DNA of 56,715 nt. Origin: Chitinophagales bacterium. GTDB lineage: Bacteria; Bacteroidota; Bacteroidia; Chitinophagales; Saprospiraceae. The notes beneath the pieces were generated by a model. That model saw nothing but the letters and a program-made list of their open reading frames with translations. It had not been told where the DNA came from and did not search any database. The position numbers and the translations under genes were made by a program. The stretch is taken from assembly GCA_017303875.1 (NCBI GenBank), contig JAFLBP010000037.1:1-56715 (forward strand). The letters run 5' to 3'. Positions 27,460 to 37,189 of the stretch are shown in pieces (positions within the stretch are counted from its first letter, which is position 1; every line of letters starts with the position of its first letter).

Positions 27460-30400
27460 ATGAGGCATTTTTTCTACCCTATCTGTACCCTTTTTTTAAC
27501 GACCTTATATTGTTTTACCTTTGATACAGAACTATCAGCACAGGCTTGTCCTGGCCTGGGTAGTATTACACTCAATGTAGTGGCAGCACCTGCGCCTACT
27601 TTAAGCGCACCAGCACAACTTTGCATCGGTGCTGGCGGAACCGTTTCGGTCAATCAAAGCTTCAGTACTTATGAATGGAGTACGGGCGACAACACACAAA
27701 GTATAATAGTCAATGCACCCGGCCCCTACACGGTCACGGTTACGAATGTGGCAGGTTGCACCGGTACCAGCAGCGTCAATATAAATGCTGCGCCACAACC
27801 CAGTCCCAGTATTTCACAGAATCCATATACCTGCAATGGCCAGATTACCCTGAATGCCGGTGCGGGTTTTTCATCTTACAGCTGGAGTACTGCCGGCTCC
27901 GGTCAACTGCTTACCGTTGGCAGCGCCGGATTTTATACCGTAACTGTCACCAATGCGCAGGGCTGTACCGGCACGGATGAATTTGAGGTTAGTATCCCCG
28001 CGCCACCCCAGGTTTCCATTACAGGTAACACCTTGATTTGCAGTGGAATACCGACCACGCTTGAAGCAACGCCCGGGTTCAGCAGTTACAACTGGAGTAT
28101 CGGCGGCAGTGGCTCCACGATAAGCGTTAGCAATGGCGGCACCTACACAGTAACCGCTACCGACGCCTTTGGCTGTACGGATACAGAGAGTATTTTAGTG
28201 ACGGCGCAGACGGCGCCATCCCCAACTTTGAGTACGGCCCAGCTTTGTCCGGGCGGCACCGCAACCCTTCAGGTTACAAACGCACCTTTCCAATTGTATG
28301 AATGGAGCACCGGCGATACCGGAAGCAGCACTGAGGTCGGTACACCCGGGCCTTACACGGTAACTGTAACAGCAGCAAATGGCTGTACGGGCACCGCCAG
28401 CACCACCGTTGGGGCATTACCTGCGCCTTCGCCTTCCATTACACAAAATACCTATGCCTGTAATGGCCAGATAACGCTGAATGCCGGTAGCGGCTTTAGT
28501 GTCTATGCCTGGAGCAATGCCGCAGCAACACCGGGCATTACCGTGAATACTTCCGGAACGTATACCGTCACGGTTACCAACGCACAAGGCTGCACCGGAA
28601 CGGATGAATTTAATGTTGATATCCCGATCGCTCCGACAGTAAGTATTAGCGGCGCACCGGATTTTTGTGCCGGTAGCAGTGCCGTGCTGAGCGCTTCAAC
28701 AGGGCTTGTGACCTACATCTGGAGCAATAGCCAGAATGGCCCAAGTATTAATATTTCGGCCGGTGGCACTTACACGGTTACCGCCACAGACGCCTTTGGA
28801 TGCACCGCAACAGATAACATCACGGTCACCCAATTGCCAGCGCCGACACCACTGATTACCGGCCCAAGTGCTGTGTGCGCAGGTGTTGACGCGACCCTGA
28901 GTACCAGCACACCATTTAACGCGTATGAATGGAGTACTGGCGAGAACGCGGCCTCCATTTTGGTCAACACAGCCGGATTGTATACGGTTACAGTAACCGG
29001 CGCCAATGGTTGTACCGGAACTGATACACAGTTGCTGAATGTTACGCCCGCGCCAACGCCGGTCATCACACAGGCAACTTATCTCTGCAACGACCAACTG
29101 ACGCTCAATGCCGGCAGCGGCTTTAGTTCCTATGCCTGGAGCAATGCCGGAAGCTCATCAAGCATAACTGTCAATACTTCTGGAACGTACACCGTAACTG
29201 TAACTAATGCGCAGGGCTGCACCGGCACCGACAGCTTCTTTGCGGATATTCCGCCACAACCCTCGGTCAGCGTCAGCGGTGATAACAGTATTTGTCCGGG
29301 AGAAAACTCAACCCTGAGTGCAAGCGCCGGGTTTGCAAGTTATTTTTGGTCAAATGCCGCTTCGGGGCAGAGTATTACAGTAAATGCGGGTGGTAATTAC
29401 ACCGTTACCGTTACCGATTTCTTTGGATGTACGGCTACGGATAATATTAATGTTAGTCAATTGCCCGCTCCTGCGCCACAGATCAGCGGTCCGGCGAGTG
29501 TTTGCGAGGGTGTAAATGCTACTTTAAACGCTAATGCCGGCTTTAATACTTATGAGTGGAGCACCGGGGAAAACTCCGTCTCTATTTTAGTTGGAACAGC
29601 CGGATTGTACACCGTTACGGTAACCGGCGCCAATGGTTGTACCGGGAGCGATACACAATTGCTGAATGTTACGCCGGCGCCAGTGCCAGTCATTTCGCAA
29701 GCAACTTATCTGTGCGACAATCAATTGATATTAAGCGCAACCGGAACGGGATTTACCAGCTACAACTGGAATACATCTGAAAGTGTGCCGGCAATTATTG
29801 TAACGGGCACTGGAACGTACACGGTGACCGTAAGCAACGCGCAGGGCTGCACCGGCACCGACAGCTTTTTTGCGGATATTCCGCCACAACCCTCGGTCAG
29901 CGTCAGCGGTGATAACAGTATTTGTCCGGGAGAAAACTCAACCCTGAGTGCAAGCGCCGGGTTTGCAAGTTATTTTTGGTCAAATGCCGCTTCGGGGCAG
30001 AGTATTACAGTAAATGCGGGTGGTAATTACACCGTTACCGTTACCGATTTCTTTGGATGTACAGCAACGGATGAATTTAGTGTAAGTGTTTCCACAGCCC
30101 CCACGCCAAACATCAGCGGACCATCCCAAATTTGCGCCTCTGGCACTGCTACCTATACAGTTCCTGGCACATTCAGCGCCTATTTATGGAGCACGGGCGA
30201 TATCACACCTTCTATCACCGTTAATACCGCTAACACTTACACGGTAACGGTCACAGCCACAAATGGTTGCACTGCTTCCGACACACAGGTACTGACGGTT
30301 TCCAATTCACTGCAACCGCAAATAACCGAATTGCCATTTGCCTGCAATGCGGAACTTGGGCTGGACGCAGGTAGTGGTTTTGCGTCTTATTCCTGGAGTG

Positions 30401-33400
30401 CCGGCGGCAACGCTCAAGGTATTACGGTCAACAGCGACGGCACTTATACCGTAACTGTAACGGACGCTGGCGGCTGCACCGGCTCTGCCAGTTATGTGGT
30501 GACGATTCCTCTTGCGCCAAATGTTGCCATTAGCGGAGTGAATAATTTCTGCCAGGGAAGCAGTACTAATCTGACGGCGACACCGGGACTGAACAGCTAT
30601 GTCTGGAACACCGCTCAGGTAGGCAATACCATCAATGTAAACAGCGCCGGCACGTATAGCGTAACGGCCACCGATATTTTTGGATGTACCGCAACGGCAA
30701 GTTTTGTTGTAACGACGTCGGCAGCACCAACTGTGTCCATCAGCGGGGCATCCGTTATTTGTACGGGTAATAGCGGTATTTTGGATGCCGGAACGGGGTT
30801 TGCTACTTATCTTTGGAGTAATAGCGCAAGTACCCCAAGCATTAACGTAAGTAGTGGCGGAACCTATACCGTTACCGTTACGGATGCAAACGGCTGTACC
30901 AACACTGACACCCAATTGGTTACAGAGGCTAATGGTTTGTCGCCGGGTATTACAATTGCGCCTTATGCCTGTGACGGCATTCAAAATCTGGACGCAGGGA
31001 GTGGCTATGCTGTCTATTCATGGTCGACTGGAAGCGCCACTCCGCTAATTGGCGCAAATGCAGACGGCACTTATACCGTAACCGTCAGCGATGCACAGGG
31101 CTGTACCGGCACGGCTTCAACGACCATTAGTATTCCGCCCGCGCCGCAGGTAAACCTGAGCGGAACAAGCAGTTTTTGTGTGGGTAACAACACAACGATC
31201 AGCGCGACGCCGGGCTTTACGAGCTATTTATGGAATAATACAGAAACAACAGCCGCCGTGATCCTAACCCAGGGTGGCGTCTATACCGTCACTGCGACTG
31301 ATGCCTTTGGTTGCACAGATTCCGCGAGTATTACCGTCACGGCACAGCCCTTGCCACAACCGCAAATTGCCGGCCCCACAGCTATTTGCGCAGGCAATGC
31401 GGCAAACTTTACGCTCGGACAAACTTTTACTACCTATTCCTGGAGTGATGGCTCAAACGCAAGCAGTATTACTGCAAATAACCCCGGAACCTATTCCGTT
31501 ACGGTAACGGATGCCAATGGCTGCACCGGCACAGATGCCGTTGTGCTGCTGGTTAATAACAATCCTGCACCGAACATCACGCAGGCGCCTTATGCGTGCG
31601 ACGGACAGATTAGCCTCAATGCCGACACAGGATTTGTAACGTACAGCTGGACCGGCGGCGGTGCCAATGCCACAGCTACATTTAACAGCAGCGGCACGTA
31701 CAGCGTTACCGTAAGCGATAATAATTCATGTACCGGTTCGGCATCTGTCAGTATCACCGTGCCGGTATTAAACACGCTTGCCATAAGCGGACCACTGCAA
31801 TTTTGTAATGGCAACATGATTAGTCTGAGTGCCGGCAGCGGTTTCAGCACTTACACGTGGAGCAATAATGCCAATACAAGCGACATTAGTGTTAATGCAG
31901 CGGGTACTTACACCGTCAGTGCAAGCGACGCACAAGGCTGTACGGCAAGCGCTTCCGTAACAGTCGTTCAGCTTGCCGACCCAATTCCTCAGATCAGCGC
32001 GCCACAGGCCGTTTGCCCGGGCAGCACCGCCACCCTGTCTGTCACCCAGCCTTTTACCACCTATCAGTGGAGTAGTGGTGAAACAACTGTAAGTGTCACA
32101 CAATCAGCACCTTACACAGGAACGGTTACTGTAACAGATGCTAACGGTTGTGTGGGGTCGGCCACGGTTACCGTAGGTGTTTCAACACAATTGACGCCGG
32201 TTATTACCCAATTGCCGTATGCCTGCGACGGGCAGATTTCACTTAATGCCGGCTCCGGCTATTTAACCTACAACTGGAACACCGGTGATGCATTACAGAT
32301 TTTGCCGATCACACAAAGTGGTACTTATTCCGTTACGGTAAGCGATGGCAATGGTTGTAGTGGCACAGCAAGCGTACAGGTACAGGTTCCTGTAATTCCG
32401 AGCCTCTCAATTGGCGGCGACACCCAGCTTTGTCCGGGTGAAATTTCTACATTAACAGCAAATACCGGATTTAACAGCTATAGTTGGAGCAATGGCAGCA
32501 CTGCAAATACGACCGAGGCCGATGCCCCCGGTATTTATACCCTTACGGTTACCGATGCCCTTGGATGTACATTAAGTACAAGCATATCCACACAAGGATT
32601 GGCGGCCCCAATACCTGTGATTAACGGGCCTCAGACGGTTTGTCCAGGCGCCAGCGTAACCCTCACGGTTTCAGGTAGTTACAGCAGTATTATCTGGAGC
32701 GACGGCACCACGGGTAATACAGTGACTGCACCAGCGCCATTTAGTCCGACCGTTACCGTTACGGACGTCAATGGTTGTACGGGCAGCGCCAGCACTTCGG
32801 TTGGGGTTTCCAATCAGTTGAATCCGGTAATTAATACCCTGCCATATGCCTGTGATGGACAAATTACCCTGGACGCCGGTAGTGGGTATAGTACTTATTT
32901 GTGGAGCAACGGCAGTAAGACTCAGCAAATTTCAGCCACACAAAGCGCTACTTACAGCGTGACCGTGGGAGATGGAGCAGGGTGTAGCGGAAACGCCGTT
33001 GTACAGGTGTCGGTACCACTTGTTTCCCAAGTTGGCATTAGTGGCGTCAACGAATTGTGCCCTGCTGCTACAGGTGTTCTGAATGCTGCCACGGGTTTTA
33101 CAACGTATGCCTGGAGCAACGGTCAATCAAATAACAGTATTAATGTTACGGCAGGCACGTATACGGTTACCGCTACGGATGCATTGGGTTGCAGCAGTAC
33201 AGCAAGTATTGTGGTACAGGCGCTGGCTGCTCCGGCACCGCTTATCTCCGGCCCGGCAGTGATTTGTAGCGGCAGCCCGGTTACATGGACTGTTGGAAAT
33301 GGCAATTTCAGCAATATTACCTGGTCGACACAAGCGACCGGTGCTTCCATTACATTAAACACAGCGGGAACATACAGCGTGACGGTTACAGATCTGAATG

Positions 33401-34521
33401 GTTGTACCGCCAGTACAAGTGCCAGCGTTGAGGCGTCTGTTTTGATTCCAAGTTTGGAAAGTACGGAAATCTTCTGCCAGGGCACCACACTCACCATTAG
33501 CGTAGCTGGCCAATACAGCAGCTACAGCTGGTCGGATGGCAGCAGCGCGCCAAGTCTCGTGGTTTCGCAAATCGGCACTTATACGGTCACGGTGAGCGAT
33601 GCCAACGGTTGTACCGGTAGCGCCAGCACCAATATACAGGCAGTTCCGCCTCCGGTGGTCAATATTGCGAGTGTAGCGCCCTTGTGCAGTGGTAATACGG
33701 CAACCCTGAACACGAATGGCAGCGTAGGTACTTTTGTCTGGTCGAACGGTGCAAGTGGCGCAAGTCTGCCCATTACCCAGCCCGGCACTTATACCGTTAC
33801 CCTGACGGATGCCAACGGCTGTACTGCGAGTGATACGGAAACGGTGTTGGGTGGCGTAGCGGTCAGCAATACGATTGAACGTACTACTTGCAGACCGCAG
33901 GATGCCGGAACAGACATATTCACCTACACTTCCGCGAGCGGATGCGACAGTGTGGTTACGGTCATAACCACCTATACTCCGGAAAATCCGGATTTGGCGC
34001 TTGATCTGGAAAGCCCGATTTCAGCGAATGCAGGCGCCGAAATAACCCTCGATATCAAAGGCAATTTCACGATTGATTCAGTGGCATACAACACTATATT
34101 TACGCTTTCGTGCACTGATTGTCTCAATCCTGTGTTCACCGCAGCTGGCAGCGGGATCATCAGCGTTACGGCTTTTGATGCAGACGGTTGCCGAACTGCC
34201 GATGAAATTGAAATCAGGGTAAACCGGCGTGTTGCGGTTTATGTGCCGAATGTATTTAAACCGGGATCAACCGACAATGGCTTCTTTAGCGTATTCTCGG
34301 CGCCAGAGATCAGTTTTGTGCGCAATTTTGCCGTTTTTGATCGTTGGGGAAATGCCCTGTTCAGTCGCGACGAGATGCCGACCAATGACCCGACGGCTGG
34401 CTGGGACGGCACTTTCCGGGGCAAAGCCATGCAGCCCGGCGTTTATGTGTATTATTTTAAATTGTCATTGCCGGATGGCAGCGAAGAAGTTTTCAGCGGC
34501 GATGTGACGATTTTGGAGTAG
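27460..34521 (+). CDS. Giant Ig-like repeat adhesin with T9SS type B sorting domain (2353 aa)
   Basis: The signal peptide (residues 1-~30, ending LSAQ) is followed by thirty Ig-like modules of ~70 residues (about residues 45-2130). Each has one early Cys (VC, FC or AC) and one in the late phrase GTYTVTVTDANGCTG, so each could form one disulfide. The modules follow a strict A-B-C order repeated ten times: A carries EWSTG and opens ISGPxxVC, B opens YxCxGQITLNAGSGF, C opens VSISGxxxFC. A different region (~2130-2250) leads to the type B (CHU_C/gliding-associated) sorting domain: VYVPNVFKPGSTDNGFF, FDRWGNALFSR, AGWDGTFRGKAMQPGVYVYY. It is likely a surface adhesin or matrix fibre. It ends 8 bp from the convergent coiled-coil gene. 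Confidence 0.9.
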   Translation: MRHFFYPICTLFLTTLYCFTFDTELSAQACPGLGSITLNVVAAPAPTLSAPAQLCIGAGGTVSVNQSFSTYEWSTGDNTQSIIVNAPGPYTVTVTNVAGCTGTSSVNINAAPQPSPSISQNPYTCNGQITLNAGAGFSSYSWSTAGSGQLLTVGSAGFYTVTVTNAQGCTGTDEFEVSIPAPPQVSITGNTLICSGIPTTLEATPGFSSYNWSIGGSGSTISVSNGGTYTVTATDAFGCTDTESILVTAQTAPSPTLSTAQLCPGGTATLQVTNAPFQLYEWSTGDTGSSTEVGTPGPYTVTVTAANGCTGTASTTVGALPAPSPSITQNTYACNGQITLNAGSGFSVYAWSNAAATPGITVNTSGTYTVTVTNAQGCTGTDEFNVDIPIAPTVSISGAPDFCAGSSAVLSASTGLVTYIWSNSQNGPSINISAGGTYTVTATDAFGCTATDNITVTQLPAPTPLITGPSAVCAGVDATLSTSTPFNAYEWSTGENAASILVNTAGLYTVTVTGANGCTGTDTQLLNVTPAPTPVITQATYLCNDQLTLNAGSGFSSYAWSNAGSSSSITVNTSGTYTVTVTNAQGCTGTDSFFADIPPQPSVSVSGDNSICPGENSTLSASAGFASYFWSNAASGQSITVNAGGNYTVTVTDFFGCTATDNINVSQLPAPAPQISGPASVCEGVNATLNANAGFNTYEWSTGENSVSILVGTAGLYTVTVTGANGCTGSDTQLLNVTPAPVPVISQATYLCDNQLILSATGTGFTSYNWNTSESVPAIIVTGTGTYTVTVSNAQGCTGTDSFFADIPPQPSVSVSGDNSICPGENSTLSASAGFASYFWSNAASGQSITVNAGGNYTVTVTDFFGCTATDEFSVSVSTAPTPNISGPSQICASGTATYTVPGTFSAYLWSTGDITPSITVNTANTYTVTVTATNGCTASDTQVLTVSNSLQPQITELPFACNAELGLDAGSGFASYSWSAGGNAQGITVNSDGTYTVTVTDAGGCTGSASYVVTIPLAPNVAISGVNNFCQGSSTNLTATPGLNSYVWNTAQVGNTINVNSAGTYSVTATDIFGCTATASFVVTTSAAPTVSISGASVICTGNSGILDAGTGFATYLWSNSASTPSINVSSGGTYTVTVTDANGCTNTDTQLVTEANGLSPGITIAPYACDGIQNLDAGSGYAVYSWSTGSATPLIGANADGTYTVTVSDAQGCTGTASTTISIPPAPQVNLSGTSSFCVGNNTTISATPGFTSYLWNNTETTAAVILTQGGVYTVTATDAFGCTDSASITVTAQPLPQPQIAGPTAICAGNAANFTLGQTFTTYSWSDGSNASSITANNPGTYSVTVTDANGCTGTDAVVLLVNNNPAPNITQAPYACDGQISLNADTGFVTYSWTGGGANATATFNSSGTYSVTVSDNNSCTGSASVSITVPVLNTLAISGPLQFCNGNMISLSAGSGFSTYTWSNNANTSDISVNAAGTYTVSASDAQGCTASASVTVVQLADPIPQISAPQAVCPGSTATLSVTQPFTTYQWSSGETTVSVTQSAPYTGTVTVTDANGCVGSATVTVGVSTQLTPVITQLPYACDGQISLNAGSGYLTYNWNTGDALQILPITQSGTYSVTVSDGNGCSGTASVQVQVPVIPSLSIGGDTQLCPGEISTLTANTGFNSYSWSNGSTANTTEADAPGIYTLTVTDALGCTLSTSISTQGLAAPIPVINGPQTVCPGASVTLTVSGSYSSIIWSDGTTGNTVTAPAPFSPTVTVTDVNGCTGSASTSVGVSNQLNPVINTLPYACDGQITLDAGSGYSTYLWSNGSKTQQISATQSATYSVTVGDGAGCSGNAVVQVSVPLVSQVGISGVNELCPAATGVLNAATGFTTYAWSNGQSNNSINVTAGTYTVTATDALGCSSTASIVVQALAAPAPLISGPAVICSGSPVTWTVGNGNFSNITWSTQATGASITLNTAGTYSVTVTDLNGCTASTSASVEASVLIPSLESTEIFCQGTTLTISVAGQYSSYSWSDGSSAPSLVVSQIGTYTVTVSDANGCTGSASTNIQAVPPPVVNIASVAPLCSGNTATLNTNGSVGTFVWSNGASGASLPITQPGTYTVTLTDANGCTASDTETVLGGVAVSNTIERTTCRPQDAGTDIFTYTSASGCDSVVTVITTYTPENPDLALDLESPISANAGAEITLDIKGNFTIDSVAYNTIFTLSCTDCLNPVFTAAGSGIISVTAFDADGCRTADEIEIRVNRRVAVYVPNVFKPGSTDNGFFSVFSAPEISFVRNFAVFDRWGNALFSRDEMPTNDPTAGWDGTFRGKAMQPGVYVYYFKLSLPDGSEEVFSGDVTILE
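29209..29432 (+). repeat. Near-exact 224-bp internal duplication, copy 1
   Basis: Matches 29839-30062 with a single mismatch (29238 C versus 29868 T). The offset of 630 bp equals one A-B-C triplet. Surrounding modules are far more diverged, so this copy was made or homogenised recently. Confidence 0.92.
29839..30062 (+). repeat. Near-exact 224-bp internal duplication, copy 2
   Basis: Partner of 29209-29432, covering the end of one B module and nearly all of the following C module of the giant adhesin. Confidence 0.92.
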
Positions 34522-34529
34522 TGAGCAAA

Positions 34530-35663
34530 CTACTTGCCGCCATTGGGTGTGTTGCGTAAAATCTCCACATCAAAACCCAATTCGCGGAGTTTTTCAGGAC
34601 TCAACTCGTCGAGGCTGCCGACATCCAGCGTTTTCCCTTCTTTGTTTTTAAAAGTCAGGATCACGCGTTCGCGGCTTTCGACGAGTTGTTGTTCGGTTTG
34701 TGCTTTTTGACCCAACTCATTGGCCTGACGGATGGCATCCTGCAACTGCACCAGCGCCGCCTTTTCCGTTTCCTGGGCAGTCATCAACTGGCGTTGCAGT
34801 TCGGCCGATTTTTCTACACTGTGGCTCAGGGCGCGTTTCATATCTTCAACCTGCGCTTTGGCGGCATTTAATTCATTTTCACGTGCCTTGCGTTCTTCAT
34901 CGGCACGCAGCGCGGCCATGCGCGCCTGCTCAGCCTTTTCACGCCGTGCAATTTCTTCATTATTAATGAGTTCATTACAATTTTGAAGTGCCAGTAATTT
35001 TTCCAGACTCACCAAATCTACCGATACAATATAATCTACGCGAAACTGATCGGAGCTGCTGTACACTTCACCGCCCACACTGAATACCACACCATTGACG
35101 TCGGCATCGCCCAGCATTTTCTGATAAATGCGGGTATACACCGTGGTCAGTTTTGCAGAGCGTATATAGTAGGCTTTGCTGCGGATTTCCGGGCTTACAT
35201 TTGTAGCGGCGCGACAAATTTCGAGGTAGGGAATATAGTCTTCCGGTAAAAAAGCATACCCCACGTCGGTCAGGATCAATTCACAAATCCGGTCTTTTTC
35301 AATCTTGGTGCTGGCGATGGAATAGGCGCCGTTGTATTTGAATTTAGAGTCAATTTTTGCATTATAAATAACATCGGAAGTAGCGGTGGTGACCACCGGC
35401 GGCTTATCGTTGCGCACAAAGCGGGTCAGTACCGAGGTTTTGTTATTGTCTTCGATCAGAATCATGGCGCCCACCAACTGATCAATTTTATTTACAAAAC
35501 CGGCCAATCCCTTGATAAATGTCCGTTGTTTATAGGAATCAGGCAAGTCAAGCCCCAATGCCACTGGCGAGAGACGTATTTTTCGGGAGGGTTGCGCGAA
35601 GCTGCTGTGAATGGTCGGCAGGGTAGTGATGAGGAGTAAAAATGCGATCTGGCGAAAGTTCAT
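34530..35663 (-). CDS. Exported protein with C-terminal coiled coil, unknown function (377 aa)
   Basis: Not recognised. The signal peptide (residues 1-23, ending SFAQ) is followed by a ~205-residue globular domain with phrases LSPVALGLDLPDSYKQR, GAYSIASTKIEKDRICELIL and VSVDLVSLEKLLALQNCN. A charged coiled coil (~230-335) comes next, then a short C-terminal module GKTLDVGSLDELSPEKLREL. The plan (globular head plus periplasmic coil) recalls the 1000-residue coiled-coil protein at 6495, though no sequence relation is evident. It is convergent with the giant adhesin and divergent from the VOC gene across repeat R3. Confidence 0.7.
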   Translation of the reverse strand: MNFRQIAFLLLITTLPTIHSSFAQPSRKIRLSPVALGLDLPDSYKQRTFIKGLAGFVNKIDQLVGAMILIEDNNKTSVLTRFVRNDKPPVVTTATSDVIYNAKIDSKFKYNGAYSIASTKIEKDRICELILTDVGYAFLPEDYIPYLEICRAATNVSPEIRSKAYYIRSAKLTTVYTRIYQKMLGDADVNGVVFSVGGEVYSSSDQFRVDYIVSVDLVSLEKLLALQNCNELINNEEIARREKAEQARMAALRADEERKARENELNAAKAQVEDMKRALSHSVEKSAELQRQLMTAQETEKAALVQLQDAIRQANELGQKAQTEQQLVESRERVILTFKNKEGKTLDVGSLDELSPEKLRELGFDVEILRNTPNGGK

Positions 35664-35759
35664 GTCAAAGGGTGCTAAGATTATGATGAAGATCGAAACG
35701 ATAAACGCGCTAATATACTTTTTCTGTTACAGATTGAAAGGAAAATTATCCGCGCCGAC

Positions 35760-35767
35760 TACCTTTG
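35760..35767 (+). promoter_or_regulatory. -7 promoter element TACCTTTG
   Basis: Exact TAnnTTTG match with TTG at 35734-35736 as a possible -33 element. It would drive the VOC gene with a ~235-nt leader that includes all of repeat R3. Confidence 0.4.
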
Positions 35768-35789
35768 CGCGGCCTTTTGGGTGTTCTTG

Positions 35790-35959
35790 GGGGGGAGGGG
35801 GTACATTTTTAGGTGTTTTAGTGTTTAGGTGTTTAGGTGTTTTAGTGTTTTTGAATGTTTGGAAGTAAACACAAAAACACTAAAACACAAAAACACTAAA
35901 ACACAAAAACACTAAAACACAAAAACACTAAAACACCTAAAAATGTACCCCCTCCCCCC
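35790..35959. repeat. Gene-border palindromic repeat R3, perfect 37-bp arms with 4 x 16-bp tandem core
   Basis: Arms at 35790-35826 and 35923-35959 are perfect reverse complements; each starts with a G-run or ends with a C-run and contains TACATTTTTAGGTG. Four perfect tandem copies of ACAAAAACACTAAAAC fill 35871-35934. In RNA the arms would make a very stable stem in the leader of the VOC mRNA. Unlike other members, this one lies between divergent genes, where a terminator role makes little sense. Confidence 0.9.
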
Positions 35960-36003
35960 AAAAACACTCAAACACGAAAACACTAAAATACATTTTTTTT
36001 CCA

Positions 36004-37056
36004 ATGTTTATATCCGGCATTCAACAAATCGGCGTAGGTGTCAGCGACGTACATGCTGCGTTCAAATGGTACCGCGAACATTTTGGTACCGATATTCCCA
36101 TTTTTGAGGAGGCTGCCGTGGCAGGACTGATGCTGCCTTACACGGGCGGACAACCGCAGTCGCGTCATGCCATTCTCGCGCTCAGCCTTCAAGGCGGCGG
36201 TGGTATGGAAATATGGCAGTATACGGGCCGCACCCCGCAGCCTCCGGCCTTTCAGATTCAGCTCGGCGATCTGGGTTTTAACATCGCCAAGGTAAAATGC
36301 AGCGATGTACAGGCCTGTTTCCACGATTTTCGCAAACGCGGCGTCAATATTATCAGCAATCCGGCGCAGCGCCCGGACGGCAATGAGCATTTTTTCATCA
36401 AAGATCCCTGGGGCAATACTTTTGAAATTGTACAGGCTACCGACTGGTATACCAAGGGGCCATTCCTCACTGGCGGTATGTACGGCTGTATCATTGGAGT
36501 GAGCGACATGCAGCGCTCCATCAGGTTCTACTCTGAAATACTCGGTTATGATGTAATCGCATATGATCAACAGGGCGATTTCGCCGATCTTCACGGTACC
36601 GACGGCGGTTTTGGCCGTTTTCACCGCGTATTATTGCGCCACAGCGAAAAACGCAAAGGGCCTTTCAGCCGCCTGCTCGGCGATTCTGAAATCGAATTGG
36701 TGCAATGCTTTGAACGCAGTCCGCGCAAAATTTACGAAGGCCGCTTCTGGGGCGATCTTGGCTTTATCCACCTCTGCTTCGACATCACCGGCATGAGCGA
36801 AATGAAGGCTTTCTGCGAAAGCAAAGGCCATCCCTTCACGGTCGATTCCAGCGGCAGTTTTGATATGGGTGAAGCCGCCGGTTATTTCTCCTACATCGAA
36901 GACCCCGATGGCGCACTGATCGAATTTGTTGAAACCCATAAAATTCCGATCCTCAAAAAAATTGGCTGGTACCTCAACCTGCGCAAACGCAGCAACCCCG
37001 CCAAACCACTGCCCAAATGGATGCTCAAAACCTTAGGCTTTGGAAGAGAACGATGA
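36004..37056 (+). CDS. Double VOC (glyoxalase/bleomycin-resistance fold) protein
   Basis: Two VOC domains in tandem (residues ~3-150 and ~155-310). The first starts IQQIGVGVSDVHAAFKWY and ends with FFIKDPWGNTFEIVQA. The second starts MYGCIIGVSDMQRSIRFYSE and ends FSYIEDPDGALIEFVET. VOC enzymes usually bind a divalent metal. The usual first-strand His is replaced here (Gln in domain 1, Tyr/Gly region in domain 2), while late Glu residues are kept, so substrate and metal use are uncertain. A basic C-terminal tail (LRKRSNPAKPLPKW) is extra. No signal peptide. The stop codon lies inside the left arm of repeat R4. Confidence 0.82.
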   Translation: MFISGIQQIGVGVSDVHAAFKWYREHFGTDIPIFEEAAVAGLMLPYTGGQPQSRHAILALSLQGGGGMEIWQYTGRTPQPPAFQIQLGDLGFNIAKVKCSDVQACFHDFRKRGVNIISNPAQRPDGNEHFFIKDPWGNTFEIVQATDWYTKGPFLTGGMYGCIIGVSDMQRSIRFYSEILGYDVIAYDQQGDFADLHGTDGGFGRFHRVLLRHSEKRKGPFSRLLGDSEIELVQCFERSPRKIYEGRFWGDLGFIHLCFDITGMSEMKAFCESKGHPFTVDSSGSFDMGEAAGYFSYIEDPDGALIEFVETHKIPILKKIGWYLNLRKRSNPAKPLPKWMLKTLGFGRER

Positions 37057-37189
37057 ATTTTAACGATGAACGATGAACGATGAACGATGAACGATGAACG
37101 ATGAAAAAATGCAAACTATTGATAATCAATCAAAAATAAAGCATCAACAATTCAAAATCATTCATCATTCATCGTTAAAATTCATCGTT
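37049..37189. repeat. Gene-border palindromic repeat R4 overlapping two stop codons
   Basis: Perfect 22-bp arms (37049-37070 and 37168-37189; sequence core AACGATGAATTTTAACGATG). The left arm includes the VOC stop (37054-37056), and the right arm overlaps the stop of the convergent lysyl-oxidase gene (37188-37190). Six tandem CGATGAA units fill 37064-37105. Probably a two-way transcription end. Confidence 0.88.

Larger units (their letters stand above)
35664..36003. other. 340-bp divergent intergenic region
   Basis: Lies between the coiled-coil gene (minus) and the VOC gene (plus). It contains a plus-strand -7 box at 35760 and the large R3 inverted repeat with tandem units. No coding content was seen. 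Confidence 0.75.

Noticed and set aside
35871..35934. Four 16-bp repeats as a possible CRISPR array
   Set aside because: Units are directly adjacent with no spacers, low complexity, and no cas genes are present.
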